Below the pieces are notes generated by a model. That model ran no database searches, was not told the DNA's origin, and saw nothing but the letters and a program-made list of their open reading frames with translations. Below are positions 33,496-43,550 of a stretch of DNA of 64,000 bases, piece by piece. Source of the stretch: Ascocoryne sarcoides NRRL 50072 (taxonomy: Eukaryota > Ascomycota > Leotiomycetes > Helotiales > Gelatinodiscaceae); NCBI GenBank assembly GCA_000328965.1, contig KB205941.1:3602983-3666982 (forward strand), written 5' to 3'. Numbering within the stretch: the stretch's first letter is position 1; each line of letters opens with the position of its first letter. A program made the position numbers and the translations under genes.

Positions 33496-35294
33496 TCACG
33501 CTCTTCCCATTACCTGCCCGCTCTGCCTCCTCTGCAGCGGCAACTGCATATTAAACCCACTCGCCCTCCTCTGGGCCACACCTTGCACCCCATTAGCCAG
33601 ACCATTCATATCCTCTCTACCTCCCGCATTTTCCATAATCTCATCGGCTCCCCCCGGTAATCGCTGTGCTCCTAGTCCCACAACCTTGAAGATGTTGACT
33701 GAGAAGCCATTCGTTGCACTATGTAATTGCTCGAACAGTCTCTGGCGTTTGTAGATCGTCTCGATAGGTACGTGGACGAGAGGTGGGACAACAGGTTGAG
33801 GATTCCAGTTCGTGAGACCGTGCATTACGGCTGTGAGTTCTTCGTCGGAATCAACTGGTCCAGCCCCTGCATCTTCGTCCTCGAGAGGTGCATTGGCATC
33901 AATTGCAGCCTCTGTAATAAGATGTTAATTATCCGCTCTACAGAACGATTGAGGATCAAAGGATAGAAATTGAATACATACTCTGCTGTTTAGCTTGATT
34001 CTTCTTTTGATATGCGGCAAGCAACATGTCGTATGGCAACGACCTCCCTGGCACAGCCCTCTTTGCTCCCATAGAATGGCTCTTGCAAGTTAAGGACCTT
34101 GCGCATGCGACTCCGTCTTTCAATACGCCACACTGCCGTTCGACGTCAACAGGTCCTGAGGAATCGACTGAGGTTAGCTTTTGGTCTAAAGACTTTGGGA
34201 AACGAGCGCCGAAACGGAGAAATCAACGATATAATGTGACATTTTTCTAGAAGGAAAAAGCTGGATATTTTGGCTCTTGGGCTCCCTTAGATGAAGTTGT
34301 TTCTGTGTCTTAGCGAAGAAGTTTGGTCCTGCGTAGAGGGAGTATATGCTCTTGTCTAATCTTCATTTCATCGTGATACTGTCTTGTTTTGCGAAAGATA
34401 AGAGAACTCCTCCTTTCTAAGACAGAATTTGAGTTTTGCTAGAAGTCCCAGCAAGCTTTTGTCTAGTATCCTCTGGCAAAATCCATCGTAACATTAAGAC
34501 ACAAAGGAAGATAATCAAGCGTATTTATCAGAAAACAAAAGAAAGAAAGATTATCCACATACCTTTAGCCTTCGGGGCCTTAATCTTCAACTCCTCTTTC
34601 TTCTTCTTCTTACTTGGCCCCTTTTCTCCCTCCCCATCTGCCTTCCTCTTCTTCCCTTTCTTCTCTTCTCCCTCCACTTTCTTTCCCGCCTTTTTCGTCC
34701 CCTTAACCGCTCCATTCTCTTCACCACTATCGTCACCTTGACTCTCCATACCCCTCTCCGCCTCCCTCTTCTCTTTCTCCCTAGCCTCTTTCTGCTCTTT
34801 CTTCTTCTGCGCCTTCTCCCGCTTCTTGCTTAGACACTCGACTAGATGTTGTGTAATTATATGCTTTAGAAAGCTTTTCTTGCAGTGCTTGCATTGGAGA
34901 TGATCTAGCGCATCTTCCATGGGCCGGCCGGTGGGGAAAGTATCGCGGGCGTGATCATCGAGTGGGTTTACCACTGGGGGGGCGGGGGAGGAGGTATTAG
35001 TTGTCGGGGTGCTAGTTCCCTTTTTCCTTTCTTCTGTATCAAGGTCATCTTGTCAGCATAGTTCCCATCTGAGTTTCCCTCTGCTGTATCTCCTGGCACC
35101 TCTCCTTCTTGGTTTCCTCCTGTGCGATTCCTTGTCTGCAGTTGCCTTTGGAATATGTAGCACGAGGCGCCAGATATCAAAAGGCTGGACCCACCATCAA
35201 TAACACTGCCATCTCTCCAATTCCCAGGTTTGTTATGCTTCGGAGCTGGCTTCTTCAACTTGATCGTCCCGCTATTCTTCCCGTGTTTTGCCAT
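33496..35294 (-). CDS. SGF73: SAGA deubiquitinase-module subunit with SCA7 domain
   Basis: Ataxin-7 homologue that tethers the Ubp8 module to SAGA. Four exons, 35294-35195, 35048-34563, 34155-33982 and 33911-33496, give 391 aa; introns are 146, 407 and 70 nt. It begins MAKHGKNSGTIKLKKP, then VVNPLDDHARDTFPTGRPMED and the first zinc finger LQCKHCKKSFLKHIITQHLVECL, then a Lys/Glu-rich low-complexity linker. The SCA7 domain is GPVDVERQCGVLKDG...CARSLTCKSHSMGAKRAVPGRSLPYDMLLAAYQKKNQ. The C-terminal part has GPVDSDEE and TNWNPQPVVP. The first intron's 3' site is weaker than the others, though it restores a sensible acidic frame. An alternative last exon (33467-33333) is discussed in the findings. 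Confidence 0.87.
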
Positions 35295-36142
35295 CTGTAG
35301 GACCTTTATCGTACTATCATCGGTGGCAGCCGGGAGTCCTATTGCTCGTTAGCCACCCTCTATTCTAGCCCAAATGGTACGCGTAGGTACCTTTTCGCGC
35401 ACTGCCATTCGTGCCCATGATAGGTATGTTATATGACAGCCTGGTGGGGTGGATATCGATATACGCTAGTGCGGAGAGATGAGGTGAGGTAGGTCGTATG
35501 AGGCTGGATTGGCAAGGCTAGCCTCTTTCGGCGATTAGGAGTAATATTAATCCGAGTGTGGTCTATGCTTTGCTTTGTACAGAAGAACGAGAAAGCAACG
35601 TTAAAAAGGGTTCCTTTTGCCTTGATGACAAAGATGTTTGGGAGCAATAAGAGAACACGTTCTATAAATAATATCGATGATATCATATCAACTACTAGCG
35701 ATTTCGTTAATATCTAGAACCCGACGGCGCTCTGCAAGCGCCGAGCCTAGCTCTATTTTTGCTAGGAGCTAGGCCCTTACAGAGGTTAATCCTCTTTTCT
35801 CTGCGGAGTACAACCTCTAGTTGTCAAGTTGATATTATGAAACCGAAAAAGATGTCGCTTTTATGCGATTTGGCTTCTCAAGTTTTACACTTGGATTTAT
35901 TTTATGGCCTGTATTGACCAAACCTGTTTGTAACTAAATTATTATATTCTTTTGTTTAATGCAACCATTGGAGGTGCGTTTGATAAAACATCTAGTCCAT
36001 ATATCTCACCGGGTGCCCATTTAGTTAGGCAGCTTCTTATTCTTTAGATTTGTCACTCTATTCCATGACATAGATTAAGATATATCATATATTTTTTGGA
36101 AGCCACAAGTGACAGTGACCTCAACGGCTCCTTCCTTTAGAC
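35295..36142. other. Intergenic with stem-loop cluster
   Basis: Promoter of SGF73 and 3' flank of the NmrA-like gene. Three perfect stem-loops lie within 35725-35795. Otherwise AT-rich with no gene. Confidence 0.5.
35725..35795. repeat. Three consecutive perfect stem-loops
   Basis: CGGCGCT/AGCGCCG (35725-35731 and 35737-35743, 5-nt loop), GCCTAGCTC/GAGCTAGGC (35745-35753 and 35766-35774, 12-nt loop), and AGAGG/CCTCT (35781-35785 and 35791-35795). All arms pair perfectly. Identity unknown: a structured RNA or a repeat end are both possible. Confidence 0.65.
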
Positions 36143-37218
36143 TCACGCTTCATTCTTCCATTCTCCTGCCAACCCTGAAACATAGTTTTCATATACTTCC
36201 GGCTCTCTTCCCAGAAACTCAAGTTCTGTCTTATACTCCTCTTCTGTAGGGCCAAAACCATAGTCTCTGATCCCTTCGTACATCTACAAAATATTAAATA
36301 TTGCTCTGTGCAAAATCATCGAACGGCTTACCAGTCTTAGATCTCTCGCCCATGCGGGGCCCAAGTTTGCCCGAAAGTGTTCCTCCAGGTTCTTATCAAG
36401 GCTCTCATCATCAATTGGTGCACATTTGACCGGCTTGCCCATTGCTTTGGTCCAAATTCTAGTAATATCGTCTTCCTATAAAGAGTGTCATGTCTTAGCA
36501 AAAACGTGGCTTGGAGGAGTCTAGCAAACATGAGAGGAAGGAAATTCTTTAAACCTACTGTGTATCTCTTCCTTGAGCCTAGCATGATTTTCTTACCACC
36601 CCACCTCTTCCCCTGATCTAAAACGCAAATCTCAACCGCCCTCGCAATATCCCCTACGGCCACCCGACTAGCTCCTTTCGGCCCCAATCCCTCAGGATAC
36701 ACTCCCGCCTTTACAATCCCCATCTTCTGCCTCACATCATTTACAAAAAACAAGGTTGGGCCGAGGATCGTGTAAGTTAACCTCTCGGGCTCCAAGTCCC
36801 GCAAGCAGAGCTCGATAGGCAGTTTCACAACAGCATGCCCGGCCAGCCAATTTTGAGGATTGCCAATCAAAGCCATAGAATTGAAATCAGCACCGGCAGA
36901 GAGATAGACAATATGCTTGACACAAGGACTGCGTTTGATAGCGCTGAAGAAGTTGAGAGTTGTCATAAGCTCGTCGGCCCCAGTTAGACAGAGGAAAACG
37001 GTCGTACAATTGTAGGCCCGGAGTTGGGCCTCTACCCATTGAGGGTCTTGGATAGATCCTTCAAGTGCGGTGATTTTTTCGGATTGGGGATAGAGAGCTT
37101 GAAGCTTCGAGGCGTTTGAGGTGGGGAGGATAAGATGGAGGTCTGGGTGTAAGAGGAGGAGTGGGATCAATTGGGCGCCGATATGGCCGGATCCTGCAGT
37201 GATGAAAACGGTCTGCAT
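36143..37218 (-). CDS. NmrA-like NAD(P)-binding Rossmann-fold protein
   Basis: Atypical short-chain dehydrogenase/NmrA family. Three exons, 37218-36559, 36475-36332 and 36283-36143, give 314 aa; introns are 83 and 48 nt. The N-terminal nucleotide-binding loop is VFITAGSGHIGAQLIPLLL (G-x-x-G-x-x-G-like). Further blocks are ALEGSIQDPQWVEAQL, VKHIVYLSAGADF and YTILGPTLFFVNDVRQ. Splicing joins RKRYT to EDDITRIWTKAMGKPVKCAPID, then MYEGIRDYGFGPTEEEY and a C terminus ending WKNEA. The unspliced frame after RYT is unlike the family. The active-site Tyr-x3-Lys of true dehydrogenases is not evident, so a regulatory or dinucleotide-sensing role, as in NmrA, is possible. It has no pathway context. Confidence 0.82.
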
Positions 37219-37784
37219 ATCGAATTGATGGAAAACGTTTTCTAGTTGATTTGTCTTAAAGTTAGGGACAATATTTGACCGTGGGTGAGGAACTACGACT
37301 TATAAATTTATCTATATGGTTTTCGGCACTCGGTGTTGGCTTTATTAATAAACACTGCTTCCTTACTTTACGCCCGTACTCGCTTGCGGACGTACTCGCC
37401 TCCGTCGGTGCGACAACCACGAGCTTTCGGATTCGGGGATCACAGACGACCGAGATACCTCTTCAAATTGCTCCGTTGCTTACCGAGCATTTAAAATCGG
37501 CTCATAACTCTTGCTTATCCTCCGACTAAGCAATGTAGAAGATCGGTATGGGAAGTAAAATTTGGTAACCAAGTGGCTATTAGGCTGATGGCGAGAATGT
37601 TGCTATTACATGATTTGAAGGCGAGGGGCCGAAGCCCATAATGTGTAGTATCAATAAAAATAGGCAAGAAAAAGGGAGTTGCTGGAGTAGCTAAGTAGAT
37701 TGACGACTGAGAATATTTGTACGTATATTAACTTGCAAACATCTTCCTGGACCTAAGATTATACAAATCAGCATCTGTGTGTAT
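37219..37784. other. Intergenic
   Basis: Promoter of the NmrA-like gene and 3' flank of the Cir_N gene. No gene seen. Confidence 0.5.
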
Positions 37785-38898
37785 TCATTCATCATGATGC
37801 CTAGATCTATGTCTATGCCTCCGCCCTAGGTCCTTTTCTTGATGTTCACTCCGACTCGAAGGGCCATGGCGATGCCTACGCTCTCGTTCTTTATCTCTGT
37901 CCCTCTGATCATTCCTTCCTGGCCTTTCCTCGTCCAATTTGAACCCTTCTAAACCATCATCCGCTTCCTCTCGCCGGCTCTTCCGCCTCTTCCGCCTCTC
38001 AGCCTCTTTTAACTCCCTCAATTCTCTCTCTTTTTCCTCCCTCCACCTCTTTCTCTCTCTCTCTACTTCCCTCACCTGTCGAGCTCCCGCTTTCATCGCA
38101 GCTAGTGGATCATTACTTATAACCCTGGCAATCTCCCTCTCCTTCCTCCTCGGATCCTCATTTCCCCATACATCCTTTCCTATTATGTCGCCTAGTGCCT
38201 CTCCCTCTCCATCTTTCCTAGTTGTAGCCTTTGAATACCATGGTCCGTCTAACCCTTGTTTTAACCCCGCCGCATTAGAAAACCGTAGCGTATACTGATC
38301 CTCGTATTCTTTCTTCTTCCTTGACTCCTCCCTCTCTACTTCTTTGTTTTTCTCTGTTCCTTTGAGAGCTTTAGGCTGCGGAAATAGCGATATATTCCCC
38401 CTCTCGTCAACCAACGACACGTTACTTTCACACTCTCTCCTCACCACAACTCTCCTCTCCCTATCCCTCTCCATCTCCTCTTTCGTAACCCTCATCTCAA
38501 AATCTGTGTCATTCTCCCCGCTCCTCTTCCTCCTCTTCCTCTCCCCCCCATTCCCAAATTCCGTTCTGTCCCTCTTCTTTGTTTCAGGAGATTGCAATAG
38601 GGAAGGAGGCTTATCCTCAATCACTAACCGCGTCGGTGTTTCGCCACGTAGAATCTGCATCCGCCGCTCCGCATCCTGCTCTTGTATACGCTGCTCCTCC
38701 GCCTCCTCGGCCTTTTTGGCTTCAGCTTCATCCTTGCGGACACGCTCAATATTGACGGTGTTGTAGACATTCCAAGATTTTTTACCCAAGAGGTGGCTGG
38801 TAAATCGAAGATGTTAGCTGTACACTTTATGGGAGGGAGTTGTAGCTCAATTACGTGAAACATTACGAGAACAGGCAAAAGGGATCTTACAGAGGCAT
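37785..38898 (-). CDS. Cir_N-domain nuclear protein (LENG1-like, pre-mRNA splicing related)
   Basis: Exons 38898-38891 (8 nt) and 38796-37785 give 339 aa. The tiny first exon carries ATG CCT CT, so the junction yields MPLHLLGKKSWNVYN, the standard start of LENG1-type proteins. Without it the frame would begin inside the conserved block. The Cir_N domain (about 1-45) reads NTVNIERVRKDEAEAKKAEEAEEQRIQEQDAERRMQILRG. A second conserved patch is GPWYSK. The rest is highly charged, with a C-terminal Arg/His/Asp/Ser-rich tail like those of spliceosome-associated factors. Cir_N proteins include CWC25. The patch GPWYSK favours the LENG1 branch; the splicing role is inferred from family. Confidence 0.83.
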
Positions 38899-39470
38899 GA
38901 TTACAAGCGTAAGCTCGTGATTAGCTACCCAGACAATAATGCTGCGCTCAAAATTAAGAAAGTCCGGTCGGGACTGAGATTACGGCGACAGGAACAAGGC
39001 TGGTGGAAGGGGAATCGGAAGCCAATCGTGAGTGGTTATGATTGTTCCCTAGTTGCCGAGGCACTGCCATACCAGTCGACGAAGACTCGATGCTTGCGAG
39101 CTAGCCATATACCTAGTGTCATCACCGGGGCCGAGTCGTCATCTGTAGTGCAACTGTTTTGAATAGTCACGCTTCAAATCCGAGGAAATGAACCCATAGA
39201 TTACCATTTTGGCATTAGAAATGAAGTCCATTTTTTGAGATGATCGGAGTGCGACTTCAACAAGTAATTAACAATGAGTTGATAAGTGAGATTTAGTTTG
39301 TCTCTGCTGATAAGCTGAAGGCGGTCTGCACCGGCAGAAGCCTCGAATGGGGGCTGGTGGGGGTAAAATCCGAGTTAGACAGAGCCCGATTTAAGAGTCA
39401 CATCAACAACAATTCCTGGATTACACTCATTTCCTCCCTTAATTTACATTATTCTATTACTTCAATAGCT
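38899..39470. other. Divergent promoter, Cir_N gene/HIS7
   Basis: 572 bp without a recognised gene. A Gcn4-type TGACTC site was looked for and not found as an exact match. Confidence 0.45.
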
Positions 39471-41190
39471 ATGAAGAAGGTGTATCTTCTTGATTACGTT
39501 GCGGGAAACGTACGGAGCCTGGTGAATGCCATAGAAAAGGTTGGATACCAAGTGGAATGGATCCGATCACCAGAAGATGTCGCGAAGGCAGATGTAAGGA
39601 ACTAAAGAAGCTCGATTGTCTGCTCGCGTTTGCTACTAAACTTTAGTATGGCGATTGGGTGGAAATTGGCTAATGCTCTATATACAGATCCTCATTCTCC
39701 CTGGTGTCGGCCACTTTGGGCATTGTATGACTCAATTCACCTGCGCTGGCTACGTTCCCGCCATAAGAAAGCATATCGATTCCGGGAAGCCTTTTATGGG
39801 CATTTGCGTAGGATTGCAAGCGTTGTTTGAAGGCTCATCCGAGAGCTCAACAGTTCCTGGCATTGGACTCATCAAAGCGCATCTCGATAGATTCGACGAT
39901 AGCTCGAAGGCAGTCCCACACATTGGTTGGAATAACGCAAATACTTCCAACAAACAAGTCTATGGCTTGAGACCGACCTCGAAATACTATTACGTCCATT
40001 CTTACAAAGTACCATATAGACCAGGCGAGCTAGAGAGCCAAGGCTGGACCGTTGCGACTTCGAGGTATGGCGACGAAGAGTTCGTAGGAGCAGTCGCCAG
40101 GGGAAATGTCCTAGCAACACAATTTCACCCTGAGAAGAGCGGGGTCGCAGGTCTACGAGTTCTCAAAGCATTTCTGGATGGCGAAAAAGAGAGCGGTGTC
40201 GCCGCTGGTATGACAGAAATAAAAGAAGGTCTCACAAGGAGGGTCATTGCGTGCCTCGATGTACGGGCAAACGACCAAGGTGACCTTGTTGTCACTAAAG
40301 GAGACCAATACGATGTTCGGGAAAAGTCCGAAGGGGGCAATGTACGAAATCTGGGTAAGCCTGTTGAGATGGCTCGGAAGTATTACGAGCAAGGAGCCGA
40401 CGAAATCACATTTCTAAATATCACAAGCTTTCGAGATTGCCCACTCGCGGATTTGCCAATGTTGGAAATTCTTCGAAGAACAGCTGAAACCGTTTTTGTG
40501 CCTCTCACTATCGGCGGTGGAATTCGAGATACTACTGATACCGATGGTACTAAGGTCTCAGCACTTGAAATTGCAACGATGTATTTCAAAAGCGGTGCGG
40601 ACAAGGTATCGATTGGCTCGGACGCAGTCACAGCTGCTGAGGAATATTACGCCTCTGGAAAGAAGTTGTCTGGAAACACTGCGATTGAACAGATCTCGGG
40701 GGCGTATGGAAACCAAGCTGTGGTGGTCAGTGTAGACCCTAAGAGGATATACAGCGCGAAGCCAACGGAAACGAAACACAATACGATCAAAACAAAGTTT
40801 CCGGGTCCTAATGGCGAGGAAGCATGTTGGTATGCGTGCACGATAAAGGGAGGACGAGAAACCCGAGATTTAGATGTGGTTGAACTGGTCCAAGCGGTCG
40901 AGGCAATGGGCGCAGGAGAGATCTTGCTCAATTGTATAGATAAGGACGGTACTAACAGTGGCTTCGATCTCGAGCTTATCGATCAAGTGAAAGGGGCTAT
41001 ATCTATCCCTGTTATTGCTTCAAGCGGAGCAGGTAATCCAGGCCACTTCGAAGAAGTCTTCTCCAAGACAAGGACGGATGCAGCACTCGGGGCGGGCATG
41101 TTCCACAGGGGTGAATACACTGTCAAGCAGGTCAAGGAATTCCTGGCCGAGAAGGGGTTGATGGTCAGGCAATTTGAAAGCGAGCTGTAG
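39471..41190 (+). CDS. HIS7: Imidazole glycerol phosphate synthase (glutaminase-cyclase fusion)
   Basis: Fifth step of histidine synthesis: glutamine-derived ammonia and PRFAR give IGP and AICAR. Exons 39471-39593 and 39688-41190 give 541 aa across a 94-nt intron. The HisH half (about 1-205) starts KKVYLLDYVAGNVRSLVNAIEKVGY, with LPGVGHFGHCM, nucleophile Cys in GKPFMGICVGLQALFEGS, and the His-Glu of ATQFHPEKSG. The HisF barrel (about 220-541) has RRVIACLDVRANDQGDLVVTKGDQYDV, the fungal GKPVEMARKYYEQGADEITFLNI, PLTIGGGIRD, GADKVSIGSDAV, GEILLNCIDKDGTNSGFD and IPVIASSGAG. Length and order match fungal HIS7 throughout. Confidence 0.97.
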
Positions 41191-41404
41191 ATGATACCAA
41201 CAGTTAGAAAGTTTAGCAATATCAACCTCGGCCGAGGAAGCTTGGATATAACATTTGGCATGATAGCGCCTTTCATGTTCGATTATCATTTATAAATGCA
41301 CGCCTTGAGCTGTTCTCGATAGCCTCCCGATCCCCGTTGTGTCTAACGCCAAATCCATGCCGTGCCAATCCCGTACAACTACGACCTTGAAGAATGTAGT
41401 AGTA

Positions 41405-42408
41405 TTATTTAAAAAGCCTCTTGCCCTTGACCCGGAGCCCAAATCTTTCAACCCCACTCCTATTCTGCTGCTGCCACAACCCTAGCTGGCCAACCAGCCC
41501 CGGATCACTTAACATGTGCCTCTTATGCGCCTCTCTTAGATGCTCCGGCAACAAGGGCCCCCGTCTCTTCTCCTTCCCATCAGAGCCAAGATCTGGCTCG
41601 AGGCCGGGCGGGTTTCCGGCTGGATCTGCATCTGATGCAAGCCATTGATCTTGTACCTTCCTCGCGTTCTCGATTAATATACCCGCGTAAACCTTTGCTG
41701 CCGACCTAACTGCGAGAATAACACTCGGAGGGACTGATTGCGAAAGGGTTTGGTTGACAATCTACTCCTATTAGTATCCTGATAGCATAGCGAAACGGGG
41801 TCCAGCAAGAGACATACCCTTCTCGTGACAGGCTCCGAAAGCTTGCTCTGTCTCCAAACCGAATATCTCGTCTCCTGATCAGGATCAAAGGCGGCATTTA
41901 AAACCGCCAGCCGTTCTTTCTCTCGTGCACTCTCCTCCGTGTTACTCGTTACCGTCTGCGGATCCTCGGTCAGATCGTCGTCCGCCTCCGCCTCCTCCGT
42001 AGCTTCTCTCGTTCCTTCTCTCCCCCTCCCATTTCCAAGCGCGGCGGATTGACCTCTGCCTCCCGCCGTCGACGCTCCATCATCAAGGTCCTTGCCCTTC
42101 GACTTGCGGCCTCGCTTTCGCTTCGTGCCGGCGACGGAGCCGGCGAGGGATACCGTGTCCATGCTTGGGGAGCGCGAGTAGGCGGGCGAGCGGGCGTCTA
42201 GCTCGGGGGGGAACGAGGTCTGGCGGAGGGGGTGGGTGGAGGCTGTCGAGGTGGTCGAGAGCATCGAGGCTTTGCGGCGTTTGATCAAGGGGGCGGAGGA
42301 GGGCATGTCGGTGTGTCTGCGCTTGAGGGGTTGAGGAAGTTGCGAGTGGGATGAGTAGGGAGGAGAGAGCGCGGAGCTATAATTCTGGGAGTAAGGAGGT
42401 GATGCCAT
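41405..42408 (-). CDS. TAF11: TFIID subunit TAF11
   Basis: Histone-fold TFIID subunit that pairs with TAF13. Exons 42408-41818 and 41761-41405 give 315 aa across a 56-nt intron. The first roughly 160 residues are low-complexity with basic patches (TKRKRGRKSKGK) and an acidic stretch. The TAFII28 domain begins ERLAVLNAAFDPDQETRYSVWRQSKLSEPVTRR, continues over the junction to IVNQTLSQSVPPSVILAVRSAAKVYAGILIENARKVQDQW, and ends LPEHLREAHKRHM. A relatively long tail (LGLWQQQNRSGVERFGLR) follows. Without splicing the histone fold would be lost. Convergent with HIS7, 214 bp apart. Confidence 0.93.
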
Positions 42409-43550
42409 GGTGAATTGGGAGGTGAGAGGTGGGAGGTGACAGCTGGGCTTCAGTCCAAAGGTGAGTTTGAGAAGTAAGTGAGTGAATACGGCGCGTGGTT
42501 GTTCACATTAAACCAAAACCAAGTACTGGTACTACTATACGATACTGTCGACGTCTAACCGCCAAATATCCAAGCTCCGGCTCGGCCACCCGCGGGCCGA
42601 ATCATTCACGTGATCACGCTCTTCTTTCTTTCGAGTGGCCCTCAGCATCCAATCGCGTCCGGTCCCGGTTAGTTCTGGGTGTCTCAGCAGGTCCGGTCCG
42701 GTCAGTCCCGGTCCGGAAAATAAATATACTTCATACTAAAGTACCACTACTGCAGGCGTATCAAACCCAGATTCTCCACATTTTAAATCTTTCTCTCTCG
42801 AAGAATTAAAGAGCCTACGAAAGATCAGCCAAATCCTCCTTGCAAAGAAGAAGTCTATCTCTACTCATATCATACTCGCTTAATATAGACTCAAGCTCTC
42901 ACCTGAGCTACGAAGTGTTTCATCAACCTTCAGAGTTCTTGAACACCTCGAGACCATTATGCAGGATCTCAGATTCCCATCTCCTCCCCTCGGACCAGCC
43001 TCACATTCCCATCTCTCGGGCCCCTCCCCCTCTTCGCTATTTGCTGGCATCATCCTATATCAATCGATATCATCCTACCCTCCCATCTGACCCCTCCCCC
43101 CTCTCCAAGTTCCCCACATCCTATGCAACCCTCCCTCGCCATTCCCGTTGCTCACCTGGCCCCCCTCCCTCTCTTCTCTTTTGTCTACACGAATCATGCC
43201 CATATTCCCACTCGCAAGATGGGGTTCGCAGCCCACTCTGGGATTTTCGACCGGGGAGTCCGGCCATATTTTCTAGCTCGGGAATTGCGATGTCGAAAGG
43301 TGGGGCGAGGAAATGGCCGACCACGTCGGTATCGTGAAAAGGTAAATTCGACCGTAAGTCGGTTTCCTCGAAGTTACAAGCATTTCGATCTGTCAGCTGG
43401 AAATCCCGTTACACCTGTGCTCGTTACTGGATTCTTTTGGTATAAGACCTGCGGCTCTCCCTCGCTTTCTAAACTGCATTTGGATTATATACTCACCCCC
43501 TCCAACCTACATCGAAGGTTACGGTACAGTAAGGAAAGAGGTCCTATACA
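42409..43550. other. Divergent promoter, TAF11/sugar transporter
   Basis: 1.1 kb. The octamer TCACGTGA lies at 42606-42613. Pyrimidine-rich sequence at 42840-43200 may be 5' UTR of the transporter. Plus-strand ORFs there (to 43337 and 43629) lack motifs and overlap the transporter start in another frame. Confidence 0.5.
42606..42613. promoter_or_regulatory. TCACGTGA octamer
   Basis: bHLH-type palindrome 198 bp upstream of the TAF11 start and about 940 bp upstream of the transporter start. Confidence 0.4.
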
